Shown here in pieces: positions 1 through 7,706 of a stretch of 64,000 bases of DNA; position 1 is the stretch's first letter, and each line of letters starts with the position of its first letter. The position numbers and the translations under genes are program-made. The notes beneath the pieces are model-generated. The model did no database searches. It worked only from the letters and a program-made list of their open reading frames with translations, and had not been told where the DNA came from. Source of the DNA: Bosea sp. OAE506 (lineage in GTDB: Bacteria > Pseudomonadota > Alphaproteobacteria > Rhizobiales > Beijerinckiaceae); the NCBI RefSeq assembly GCF_040546595.1, contig NZ_JBEPOB010000001.1:983501-1047500 (forward strand), given 5' to 3'.

Positions 1-239
1 CACCCCATCGGGTGCAGTACGGCAAAGCCCTTGGCGCGCTTGTAGCGCGCGACCACGTCGCCCATCGCGTAGTTGCGGACATGGCCCATATGGATGCGGC
101 CCGACGGGTAGGGAAACATCTCGAGCACGTAGTAGCTCGGCCGCGGGTCGTCGTTGCGCGTCTCGAAGAGCTTGCGCTCCTGCCAGACGGCGCGCCATTT
201 CGGCTCGGATTCCTTGGGATTGTAGCGTTCAACGGCCAT
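1..239 (-). CDS. leuS: Leucyl-tRNA synthetase, N-terminal part (cut by window edge)
   Basis: This is the first 79 codons of leucyl-tRNA synthetase, the cytoplasmic class I enzyme that attaches leucine to tRNA(Leu). The visible protein begins [15 protein letters not shown] and carries the class I HIGH signature as HMGH at residues 50-53, in the usual place close to the N-terminus. The ATG at 237-239 gives the N-terminus expected of bacterial LeuS. The rest of the gene lies to the left of the window. It is divergent from yggS, and the 95 bases between them must hold both promoters. Identity is clear from the N-terminal block alone. Confidence 0.93.
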   Translation of the reverse strand, partial: MAVERYNPKESEPKWRAVWQERKLFETRNDDPRPSYYVLEMFPYPSGRIHMGHVRNYAMGDVVARYKRAKGFAVLHPMG

Positions 240-334
240 GGCAGCGGGCTATTCTTGCATCATCGGAGGTGCCGGGACTAGGACACCATTGAGGCGGCGC
301 GGTCAACGCCGCGCCGGGCATACGAGGGCACGTG

Positions 335-1000
335 ATGAGCGATACGGTGAAGCGATGGAGGGAAACCCGGGCGGCGATCGCGCAGGCTGCGCGCGATGTC
401 GAGCGCGATCCCGATTCGGTGGCGCTGATTGCGGTGTCCAAGACGATGCCGGCGGACGTGATCCTGCCGGTGCTGGAAGCCGGACAGCGCGTCTTCGGTG
501 AGAACTATGTCCAGGAGGCGAAGGCGAAATGGCCGGCGCTGAAGGAACGCTTTCCCGATACGCAGGTCCATATGATCGGGCCGCTGCAGTCCAACAAGGC
601 GAGGGAGGCGGTCGAGCTTTTCGACGCGATCCACTCGCTCGACCGCGAAAGCCTTGCCAAGGAGCTCGCCCGCGAGATCGCGCGCAGCGGGCGGGCGCCG
701 ACGATCTATGTGCAGGTCAACACCGGTGACGAGCCGCAGAAGGGTGGGGTCAGCCCGGCCGAGATCGATGGCTTGCTCGAGAGCTGCCGCGTGCATCACG
801 GCCTGTTGATCGAAGGGCTGATGTGCATTCCGCCTGCCGAGGATCCGCCATCGCCGCATTTCGCGCTGCTGGCGAAGATTGCAGCCCGCCACGGCCTGCG
901 CGGCCTGTCGATGGGGATGAGCGCTGATTACGAGGCGGCGATCCAGCTCGGTGCGACGCATGTCCGGGTCGGCAGCGCCATCTTCGGCGCGCGTGGGTAG
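335..1000 (+). CDS. yggS: YggS-family pyridoxal phosphate homeostasis protein
   Basis: This is a 221-residue protein of the YggS/PROSC (PLPBP) family, a single-domain fold-III PLP-binding protein that controls vitamin B6 and amino-acid balance without a known catalytic activity. The PLP lysine is K36 in AVSK. The family blocks FGENYVQE (from about residue 54), LSMGMSADYEAAI and the phosphate-binding VRVGSAIFG near the C-terminus are all present. Length is typical. The ATG at 335 is preferred over the GTG at 332 because GAGG at 324-327 lies seven bases ahead of it. It is divergent from leuS and followed directly by a dispersed repeat. Confidence 0.93.
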   Translation: MSDTVKRWRETRAAIAQAARDVERDPDSVALIAVSKTMPADVILPVLEAGQRVFGENYVQEAKAKWPALKERFPDTQVHMIGPLQSNKAREAVELFDAIHSLDRESLAKELAREIARSGRAPTIYVQVNTGDEPQKGGVSPAEIDGLLESCRVHHGLLIEGLMCIPPAEDPPSPHFALLAKIAARHGLRGLSMGMSADYEAAIQLGATHVRVGSAIFGARG

Positions 1001-1004
1001 TTTA

Positions 1005-1106
1005 CGTCATGGTCGGGCTTGACCCGATCATCTCAGGCCGGAGAGGTTCTGCGCTCCTTTCGGCCGGGATTCTCGGGTCTTCGCTTCGCTCCGCCCGAGA
1101 ATGACG
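1005..1106. repeat. Dispersed two-hairpin repeat, copy R1
   Basis: This is one of four clear copies in the window (also 12062-12152, 38253-38329 and 56063-56167). It is bounded by CGTCAT on the left and ATGACG on the right. It contains a small hairpin TCGGG/CCCGA in the left half and a larger one ATTCTCGGG/CCCGAGAAT in the right half, with a variable centre. It lies between the convergent genes yggS and the L,D-transpeptidase, where it could act as a two-way terminator or RNA-stabilising element. It has no coding capacity of its own. Confidence 0.85.
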
Positions 1107-1139
1107 ATCTGGCTGAGGCGGTGTTTAGCCGCGATGCCT

Positions 1140-1769
1140 CTATCTGACCCGCATCACGCAGCGTCGTGCCAGCCGGGGCAGGACCTTCGCGAAGACGTGA
1201 CGTTCGACCGCGACGCAGCCCGCCGTCGGCGTGAAGCCGGGCCGGGCGAGGTGCCAGAAGATCGCGCTGCCGCGGCCGCGCAAGACCGGGGCGTCGTTCC
1301 AGCCGAGTTCGACGATGACGTCGTAGAGATGGTCGTCGCGGGTCAGCCGCTCCTCCGCCTCGCCGGGCGGGCGGTCGATCAGGCGGTTGTAGCGGCGATC
1401 CGCGGCATCGTCGCACCAGGCATCGCGCGGGCCGATGATGCGCAGCGGCAGTAGGCTGAGCGGGCGGCCGATGCGGTCGGCGCGGTAGAGCACGTTTCGC
1501 AGCGGCAGCTCGGCACGCGGGGTGCGGCCGTCGCCTTCGCGCTTCAGCGTGCCGATGCCCGAGCGGCCGAGAGCGCAGGGAAAGACTGCTCCACCGGCGA
1601 CCAGAAAGCCCTTCCTGCGGTCGCGAACCGAGGCGAAGACGCGCAAGGTGGAGAGGAGGCGGAGGCTCTGCGGGAGGCGGCGGAAGCCGGCCCGATCACG
1701 GTTTCTCACGGGAATTCCATTGCGCGTGACTTGCGGTCGCGATTCTGCGGGCTCATGGTAACGCGTCAT
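1140..1769 (-). CDS. L,D-transpeptidase family protein (YkuD domain)
   Basis: The C-terminal half has the YkuD signature: H173 in SAIFWHLARP, then TAGCVAV with the catalytic cysteine C185 (numbering from the longest start). Members form or edit 3-3 crosslinks or lipoprotein links in peptidoglycan. I see no signal peptide or membrane segment, so the export route is unclear. The longest reading frame starts at 1769, only 20 bases from the divergent response-regulator gene. Homologous proteins tend to begin near the LRVFAS segment, so the real start may be the GTG at 1707-1709 or a TTG near residue 42. The function is secure only at family level. Confidence 0.82.
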   Translation of the reverse strand: MTRYHEPAESRPQVTRNGIPVRNRDRAGFRRLPQSLRLLSTLRVFASVRDRRKGFLVAGGAVFPCALGRSGIGTLKREGDGRTPRAELPLRNVLYRADRIGRPLSLLPLRIIGPRDAWCDDAADRRYNRLIDRPPGEAEERLTRDDHLYDVIVELGWNDAPVLRGRGSAIFWHLARPGFTPTAGCVAVERHVFAKVLPRLARRCVMRVR

Positions 1770-1789
1770 TTCTCGTGCGAACGATCCCC

Positions 1790-2476
1790 ATGCCCGCCGT
1801 GCATCATATCCTTCTGGTCGACGACGACCAGACCTTGCGAGACGCGCTTGCGGAGCAGCTCGCGCTCTATGACGAGTTCAAGCTCTCGACCGCCGGTACC
1901 GCTACGGCGGCCGTCAAGGCGGTGCAGGCTGAGCGAATCGACCTCGCCATCATGGATGTCGGCCTGCCCGACATGGATGGCCGCGAGGCGGTGAAGCTGA
2001 TGCGCAAGAACGGCTTCAAGAGCCCGGTGATCATGCTGACCGGCCAGGGCTCCGACGCCGACACGGTGCTGGGGCTGGAAGCCGGCGCCAACGACTATGT
2101 CGTCAAGCCGTTCAAGTTCGCTGTGCTGCTGGCGCGCATCCGCGCCCATCTGCGCCAATACGAGGCGAGCGAGGACGCGGTCTTCCAGGTCGGCCCCTAC
2201 ACCTTCCATCCCGGCTCCAAGCTTCTCGTCAGCGAGAAGGGCTCGAAGACGAAGCTGACCGAGAAGGAGACCGCGATCCTGCGCTTCCTCTACCGGGCGG
2301 GGCGCAAGCCGATCGCCCGCGAGGTGCTGCTGCAGGAGGTCTGGGGCTACAACAGCCAAGTCACCACCCACACGCTCGAGACGCATATCTACCGGCTGCG
2401 GCAGAAGATCGAGCCCGATCCGGGCAATGCTCGCCTGCTGGTGACGGATGCCGGCGGCTACCGGCTCAACCCCTAA
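1790..2476 (+). CDS. OmpR-family response regulator, CenR-like
   Basis: This is a 228-residue two-component regulator. The receiver domain (about 6-120) has the acidic pocket DDD at 11-13, phosphoacceptor D56 in IMDVGLPDMDG, and K106 in VVKPFKF. A winged-helix DNA-binding domain (about 130-226) ends with the block THTLETHIYRLRQKIE. The closely conserved C-terminal half resembles CenR, an envelope and division regulator of alphaproteobacteria partnered with the kinase CenK, which is not in this window. The ATG at 1790 is chosen over a GTG at 1775. No strong ribosome site is visible for either. Three bases separate it from the next gene, so they are probably co-translated. Confidence 0.85.
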   Translation: MPAVHHILLVDDDQTLRDALAEQLALYDEFKLSTAGTATAAVKAVQAERIDLAIMDVGLPDMDGREAVKLMRKNGFKSPVIMLTGQGSDADTVLGLEAGANDYVVKPFKFAVLLARIRAHLRQYEASEDAVFQVGPYTFHPGSKLLVSEKGSKTKLTEKETAILRFLYRAGRKPIAREVLLQEVWGYNSQVTTHTLETHIYRLRQKIEPDPGNARLLVTDAGGYRLNP

Positions 2477-2479
2477 GAC

Positions 2480-2944
2480 ATGGCCCTCGACGACGACATC
2501 GCCCTGCTGGCCCGGCAGCCGCTGCTGAGCCTGATGGAGCGTGATGCGCTGCGTCTGGTCGCCTTCGCGGCCGAGAGCCGCATCCTGCGCGCCGGGGACG
2601 TGCTGTTCCGCGTCGGCGAGCCTTCGGATGGGGCGGTGCTGGTGATCTCGGGTGCGGTGGCGCTCGACAGCCGCGAGGACGGCCAGCCGGCGCAGGAGAT
2701 CGTCGGGCCTGGCGCCTTGATCGGCGAGACGGCGCTGTTTGCCGCCGTGGCGCGGCCGGTGACAGCGATCGCGCGCGAGCCGACGCAGGTCATGCGGCTG
2801 TCGCGCAGCGTGATGCGCCGGGTCCTGGCCGAATCGCCTGCCTCGGCGGAAGCGATCGCCGCGGCGGTGGCGGAGCGGCTGCAGGGCTTCGTCGGCCAGC
2901 TCACCGCCGTTCAGGAAGCCCTCACCGCCCTCGAGCGGGGCTGA
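2480..2944 (+). CDS. Stand-alone cyclic nucleotide-binding domain protein
   Basis: This 154-residue cytoplasmic protein consists of little more than one cNMP-binding (Crp-like) beta-roll, about residues 12-120. The block VGPGALIGETALFA corresponds to the phosphate-binding cassette. The cassette's usual arginine has no clear counterpart (AVARPVTAIA follows), so ligand binding is uncertain. There is no helix-turn-helix, kinase or channel domain; the C-terminus is a short helix. It starts three bases after the response-regulator stop, which implies an operon and a functional link, perhaps as a modulator. Which ligand it binds, if any, cannot be told. Confidence 0.8.
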   Translation: MALDDDIALLARQPLLSLMERDALRLVAFAAESRILRAGDVLFRVGEPSDGAVLVISGAVALDSREDGQPAQEIVGPGALIGETALFAAVARPVTAIAREPTQVMRLSRSVMRRVLAESPASAEAIAAAVAERLQGFVGQLTAVQEALTALERG

Positions 2945-2953
2945 GGGCGCGTC

Positions 2954-3769
2954 TCAGAGCTCCAGCGTCACCGTGACCGGGACATGGTCGGAGGGGCGCT
3001 CCCAGCCGCGTGCCTCGCGCAGGAAGGTCACGTCGCGCAAGGCCGGCGTCAGCGCATCCGAGAGCCAGATATGGTCGAGCCTGCGGCCGCGGTTGGAGGC
3101 CTCCCAGTCGGCGGCGCGGTAGCTCCACCAGCTGTAGAGCTTCTCGGGCTCCGGGCGCAGCGTGCGGGCCGCGTCGGTCCAGCCGCCCTCGGAGCGCAGC
3201 TTCTCCAGCGTCGTGGTCTCGATCGGCGTGTGGCTGACCACGTCGAGGAGCTGCTTGTGGCTCCAGACATCATGCTCATAGGGCGCGATGTTGAGGTCGC
3301 CGACGAGGATCGCCGGACGATCGGTCGGGCGCTTGGCCACATTCCAGGCGCCGATCTCGTCGAGGAAGGCAAGCTTGTGGGCGAATTTCTCGTTCTTCTC
3401 GGGGTCGGGAATGTCGCCGCCGGCAGGGATGTAGAAATTATGGATCGCGATGCCCGCCGCTGCGCCCGCGCCGGCATCGAGCACGGCCGTCATGTGGCGG
3501 GCGTCGTTGCGGCCGCACATCGCCATCGCGTCACGCTCGCTGAAAGGCAGCTTGGAGACGATCGCGACGCCGTTATAGCCCTTCTGGCCAATGAAGGCCT
3601 GGTGGATATAGCCCGCCTTCTCGAACGCCTTGGCCGGGAACTGCTCGTCCGGGGTCTTGGTTTCCTGCAGGCACAGGATGTCCGGCGCATGACGCGCGAG
3701 GAAGTCGGTGACCATGCCGATGCGCAGCCTGACCGAGTTGATGTTCCAGCTGGTGACGGTGAGTTGCAC
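2954..3769 (-). CDS. xth: Exodeoxyribonuclease III
   Basis: This is a 271-residue endonuclease/exonuclease/phosphatase-fold enzyme that cleaves DNA at abasic sites and removes 3' blocking groups in base excision repair. It shows the N-terminal block TSWNINSVRLR, metal-binding E36 in LCLQETK, GDLNIAP for the catalytic Asp/Asn, and the C-terminal RLDHIW and PSDHVPV blocks. Length matches bacterial ExoIII. It converges with the cyclic-nucleotide-binding gene, whose stop lies ten bases away. It is followed upstream on the same strand by a LolA-family gene. Confidence 0.93.
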   Translation of the reverse strand: MQLTVTSWNINSVRLRIGMVTDFLARHAPDILCLQETKTPDEQFPAKAFEKAGYIHQAFIGQKGYNGVAIVSKLPFSERDAMAMCGRNDARHMTAVLDAGAGAAAGIAIHNFYIPAGGDIPDPEKNEKFAHKLAFLDEIGAWNVAKRPTDRPAILVGDLNIAPYEHDVWSHKQLLDVVSHTPIETTTLEKLRSEGGWTDAARTLRPEPEKLYSWWSYRAADWEASNRGRRLDHIWLSDALTPALRDVTFLREARGWERPSDHVPVTVTLEL

Positions 3770-3868
3770 GCGCGCGCTTCCGGCAAAGAGAGGTGCCGGA
3801 AACTGGTTCGGAGCGGCGCGAAAAGCAAGCCGGATCGGGGCCGTCGCGGATGGACGGTCCGTAAGGCG

Positions 3869-4726
3869 TCAGAGCTTGCGCTGGTAGTCGATGACGAAGT
3901 TCTTCGCGTCGGGCTTGCGCTGGGTGTCGAGGTTGTAGAGCGAGACACTGGTCTCATAGCCCTGCGGGTCGATCACCACCCATTGCCGCAGCACATTGGC
4001 CGCGAGGTCGAATTTGAGCGCGATCTTGGAGGTGCCGCCCAGTGTGGTGCGGTCCTCCAGGCGCAGCGTCAGCACGTCGCCATCGACGGCGGCGCCCGTG
4101 ATCGTGCCCTCGCGTGCCAGGTCCATGCGCTCGCGAACGAGGAATTTCAGCGGCGTCTGGCCCAGCGAATAGACGTCCTGCGTTGCCAGCCGCTTGTCGC
4201 GCACGGCGACGGAGGTGCCATCGGCGATCACCTCGATCGTCGCGGGCGGCTCGTATTCGAAACGCATCTTGCCGGGCCGCTGGATATAGATCCGACCTTC
4301 CAGGCGACGGCCGTCGGCGGCGTGCTGGATGAAGTTGCCCTGCAGGGTGGTGAAGCTGTTGAGATAGGCGTTCAGCCGCTCGATGGCCTCCTCGCGCGTG
4401 GCGGGAGCGCCACTGCGCGCCCGCGTCACGGGGGGCGCCTGTGTGGTGCGTGCGGCCTCGGCAGCCGCGGGCGCGACAGCGCCGACGGCGGCTGCCTGAA
4501 CGGTCGCGGCTTCGGCGATGCGCGGCATGCCGAGCCCCGGTGGCCGCATCGGCGGCAGCGGCAGGGGGCGGGGGCCGGCAGGCTTCGCGGCAGCTGGCTT
4601 GGGCGGCAGGATCTGAAGCGGCTGGGCGGAGAGCGGGCCGGACAAAGCAATGCAGCCGAACCATGCCAGCACCGTGACGCGGCTCGTGAGCGCAGCCCTG
4701 GTCCGTCGCGTCGAATTCGGTGCCAT
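3869..4726 (-). CDS. LolA-family outer-membrane lipoprotein carrier protein
   Basis: This 285-residue secreted protein begins with a signal peptide (RRTRAALTSR, then a hydrophobic core; cleavage likely near residue 34). A Pro/Ala-rich linker of about 80 residues follows, then a LolA-type beta fold over the last about 170 residues. The motif LNSFTTLQGNFIQ at the fold start and RPGKMRFEYEPP in the middle are typical of LolA, which carries lipoproteins from LolCDE to the outer membrane through the periplasm. The ATG at 4726 is preceded by a good GAGAGAGG site. The long linker is unusual for classical LolA but common in alphaproteobacterial family members. It lies downstream of ftsK. Confidence 0.85.
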   Translation of the reverse strand: MAPNSTRRTRAALTSRVTVLAWFGCIALSGPLSAQPLQILPPKPAAAKPAGPRPLPLPPMRPPGLGMPRIAEAATVQAAAVGAVAPAAAEAARTTQAPPVTRARSGAPATREEAIERLNAYLNSFTTLQGNFIQHAADGRRLEGRIYIQRPGKMRFEYEPPATIEVIADGTSVAVRDKRLATQDVYSLGQTPLKFLVRERMDLAREGTITGAAVDGDVLTLRLEDRTTLGGTSKIALKFDLAANVLRQWVVIDPQGYETSVSLYNLDTQRKPDAKNFVIDYQRKL

Positions 4727-4904
4727 GTCCCGGCCTCTCTCCCCTGTCTTGTCGCCGCTCCCGATCGGGTCGGCGGCTGCGTGCAGTCCGAAGACGGCCA
4801 CGGCGTCCTTGCCTGAACGCGTCCGCTGCCAAGCAGGTTGCAGCGCGCTGATGGCAATTTGAGGACCGCAGGCGCTCGGGACAAGGCCCGCGCCCTGCAT
4901 TCCC

Positions 4905-7550
4905 TCAATCCTCGTCTTCGCGGGCGCGTCCGGTTTCGACGAGGATTTCGCGTTTGCCGGCGTGGTTGGCGGGGCCGACGATGCCCTCGTTCTCCATCCG
5001 CTCCATGATCGAGGCGGCGCGGTTGTAGCCGATCTGCAGCCTGCGCTGGATGTAGGAGGTCGAGGCCTTCTTGTCGCGCAGCACCACCGCCACCGCCTGG
5101 TCGTAAGGGTCCTCGCTCTCGGCGGCTGCGAGCGCGCCCTTGTCGAAGACCGCGCCGTCCTCGGCCTCAGTGCCGGGCTCTTCCTCTTCCGAGGTGACCG
5201 CGTCGAGGTACTGGGGCCGGCCTTGCGTCTTGAGATGGGCGACGACCTTCTCGACCTCGGCATCCGAGACGAAGGGGCCGTGGACGCGGGTGATGCGCCC
5301 GCCGCCGGCCATATAGAGCATGTCGCCCTGGCCCAGAAGCTGCTCGGCGCCCATCTCGCCGAGGATGGTGCGGCTGTCGATCTTCGAGGTCACCTGGAAG
5401 GAGATGCGCGTCGGGAAGTTCGCCTTGATCGTGCCGGTAATGACGTCGACCGACGGGCGCTGCGTCGCCAGCACGACATGGATGCCGGCCGCGCGCGCCA
5501 TCTGGGCGAGGCGCTGGATCGTGCCCTCGATCTCCTTGCCGGCGACCATCATCAGGTCGGCCATCTCGTCGACGATGACGACGATATAGGGCAGAGGCGC
5601 GAGGTCCATGACCTCTTCCTCGTAGATCGCCTCGCCGGAATGACGGTCGAAGCCGGTCTGGACCGTGCGGGTGATGACTTCGCCTGCGGCCTGCGCCTCG
5701 ACCACGCGGGCGTTGAAGCCGTCGATGTTGCGCACCGAGAGCTTCGACATCTTCTTGTAGCGCTCCTCCATCTCGCGCACCGCCCATTTCAGGGCGACGA
5801 CCGCCTTCTTGGGGTCGGTGACGACGGGGGTGAGCAGATGCGGGATGCCGTCATAGACCGACAATTCCAGCATCTTGGGGTCGACCATGATCAGCCGGCA
5901 CTGCTCGGGCTTGAGCCGGTAGAGCAGCGACAGGATCATCGTGTTGATCGCCACCGACTTGCCCGAGCCGGTGGTGCCAGCGACCAGGAGATGCGGCATC
6001 TTGGCGAGATCGACGATCACCGGCTCGCCACCGATGGTCTTGCCGAGCCCTAAAGCGAGCTTGTGCTTGGAGCTCTCGAAATCCTGGCTCGCCAGCAGTT
6101 CGCGCAGATAGACCGTCTCGCGCTTGGCGTTGGGCAGCTCGATGCCGATCGCGTTCTTACCGGGAATCACCGCCACGCGCGCCGAGATCGCGCTCATCGA
6201 GCGGGCGATGTCGTCGGCCAGCGAAATCACGCGGGAGGACTTCGTGCCCGGAGCGGGCTCGAGTTCGTAGAGCGTCACCACAGGGCCGGGGCGCACCTGC
6301 GTGATCTCGCCGCGCACGCCGAAGTCTTCCAGCACGCCTTCGAGCAGCGTCGCGTTCTGCTCCAGCGCATCGGTCGAGATCGCGTTGGCGGGCAGCTTGC
6401 GCGGCTCGGACAGATAGGTCAGCGGCGGCAGCTCGAATTCCTCGCGGTCGAGCAGCGAGGGCTGGGCCTCGCGCTGGATGCGCTTGCCGGGCTTGGGGCC
6501 CGGAGCCGGCGCCGTGACGCGCGGCGCATTCAGGTCGCGCAGATCGAGCGGCTCGTCGTCGAGATCGAAGGGCGCGTCGTCGACGGGTGCGGCGCGGGGG
6601 CCGCGCAGCGGCGGCAGCGGAGCGGGGTCGAAGGGCACCTCCGGACGCAGGCCCGCTTTCCGAGCCGAACCCTCGTCGAACTGGGGCTCGCGGCGCACAC
6701 GGCCGGCTGCGACGGGCTCCAGCCCGCTGCGGTTCGCGGCCGGCGTACCGGCACCCTGGGTGGCGGCGCGCGGCGGCTGCGGCAGGCGGCGCAGGATCAT
6801 GCCGCGCAGGGCCATGGCGCCATGGGCGAGCCAGCCGACGATGATCACAGCGATGCCGGGCTCGTCGTCGCGGCGGTCCTCGCTCTCGGACCAGGATTCG
6901 TCGGCCTCGTCCTCGTCGAGGACCGGGTCCTCGTCGCTGACGAAACCGAAGCCCGCGGCGGCTGTGACGGCGAGAATGGCGATGCCGGCATAGAGGAAGC
7001 CGACGAGCCCGCCGACCGCATTGCCAGCGATGCCGGCGAGATTGCGCGTGCCGAAGAGGAGGCCGTCACCGATGACGCCGCCCATGCCGGTCGGGAGCGG
7101 CCAGCGCGGCGTCGCGGGCAGGGCGCTGCCGACCGCCGCCGTGGCGGCGATGGCGACGATCCAGAGGCCGAGCTTGAGCGCGCCACGGTCGAAGATGTGG
7201 AAGCGGACGAGCCGCAGCGACCAGACCAGCGGCGGGAACAGCAGCGCGAGGACGCCGAGCCCGATCAGCTGCATCAGCAGGTCGGCGACCATGGCGCCGG
7301 GCCGGCCGAGCCAATTGGCGACGGCGCCGCTGGTGGCGTTGTTCAGGCTGGGGTCGTCGACCGACCAGGTCGCAAGCGACAGGGCGACCGCCGCCATCAG
7401 CGCCATCAGCGCGAGGCCGACCATCTCGCTGGCGCGGCGCGACAGGAACTCCCGCACCGGATCGGGCAGGCGGTCCATCAGCGAGGTGGAGCGTCGGATC
7501 GTACGCATGCGGGATTGGGCCGTCATTCGGGACTGCGGGCCGCATCGCAT
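4905..7550 (-). CDS. ftsK: DNA translocase FtsK
   Basis: This is an 881-residue division-linked DNA pump that clears and decatenates chromosome termini at the septum. The N-terminus has four membrane segments (about 42-62, 86-110, 127-145, 175-203). An acidic and proline-rich linker follows (about 205-380), then the RecA-like motor with Walker A GTTGSGKS near 525-532 and Walker B region [12 protein letters not shown]. The C-terminal gamma winged helix (last about 65 residues, [15 protein letters not shown]) reads KOPS-type sites. The start is uncertain between 7550 and the ATG at 7526. A CtrA-type box lies 32 bases upstream of the longer start. Confidence 0.94.
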   Translation of the reverse strand: MRCGPQSRMTAQSRMRTIRRSTSLMDRLPDPVREFLSRRASEMVGLALMALMAAVALSLATWSVDDPSLNNATSGAVANWLGRPGAMVADLLMQLIGLGVLALLFPPLVWSLRLVRFHIFDRGALKLGLWIVAIAATAAVGSALPATPRWPLPTGMGGVIGDGLLFGTRNLAGIAGNAVGGLVGFLYAGIAILAVTAAAGFGFVSDEDPVLDEDEADESWSESEDRRDDEPGIAVIIVGWLAHGAMALRGMILRRLPQPPRAATQGAGTPAANRSGLEPVAAGRVRREPQFDEGSARKAGLRPEVPFDPAPLPPLRGPRAAPVDDAPFDLDDEPLDLRDLNAPRVTAPAPGPKPGKRIQREAQPSLLDREEFELPPLTYLSEPRKLPANAISTDALEQNATLLEGVLEDFGVRGEITQVRPGPVVTLYELEPAPGTKSSRVISLADDIARSMSAISARVAVIPGKNAIGIELPNAKRETVYLRELLASQDFESSKHKLALGLGKTIGGEPVIVDLAKMPHLLVAGTTGSGKSVAINTMILSLLYRLKPEQCRLIMVDPKMLELSVYDGIPHLLTPVVTDPKKAVVALKWAVREMEERYKKMSKLSVRNIDGFNARVVEAQAAGEVITRTVQTGFDRHSGEAIYEEEVMDLAPLPYIVVIVDEMADLMMVAGKEIEGTIQRLAQMARAAGIHVVLATQRPSVDVITGTIKANFPTRISFQVTSKIDSRTILGEMGAEQLLGQGDMLYMAGGGRITRVHGPFVSDAEVEKVVAHLKTQGRPQYLDAVTSEEEEPGTEAEDGAVFDKGALAAAESEDPYDQAVAVVLRDKKASTSYIQRRLQIGYNRAASIMERMENEGIVGPANHAGKREILVETGRAREDED

Positions 7551-7581
7551 CGGCCGTTTCGACCACGTTAGGAAGCCGAGG

Positions 7582-7596
7582 TTAAGACACGCTTAA
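7582..7596. promoter_or_regulatory. CtrA-type binding site (TTAA-N7-TTAA) upstream of ftsK
   Basis: The sequence TTAA-GACACGC-TTAA matches the full CtrA consensus with the correct seven-base spacer. It sits inside the wider palindrome GGTTAA/TTAACC. It is 32-46 bases upstream of the 7550 start of ftsK, a position suited to control of the ftsK promoter by the cell-cycle regulator CtrA. No other gene starts nearby, since amtB ends at 7707 and reads away. Binding is inferred from the motif only. Confidence 0.6.
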
Positions 7597-7635
7597 CCTT
7601 GGCGAGATCGTCCGGGTCGCAGCCCTCCGCCCATG

Positions 7636-7664
7636 AAAAATCCCCGGCGGTCGCCCGCCGGGGA
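7636..7664 (-). terminator. Rho-independent terminator of glnK-amtB
   Basis: A perfect 10-bp stem (7641-7650 with 7655-7664, four-base loop TCGC) is followed on the minus strand by five T residues (7636-7640). It lies 43 bases past the amtB stop and ahead of the ftsK promoter region, so it should insulate ftsK from ammonium-regulated transcription. Confidence 0.85.
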
Positions 7665-7706
7665 TGATGATGTGGTGGCCGGTCGAGCCCGGCCGGGCGC
7701 CTGTCC

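Noticed and set aside
3778..3801. Hairpin TTCCGGCA/TGCCGGAA between xth and the LolA-family gene
   Set aside because: No T run follows on either strand, so it is not supported as a terminator.
2984..4816. 610-codon plus-strand open frame across xth and the LolA-family gene
   Set aside because: It runs antisense through two unrelated conserved genes and the gap between them, which a real gene would not do.
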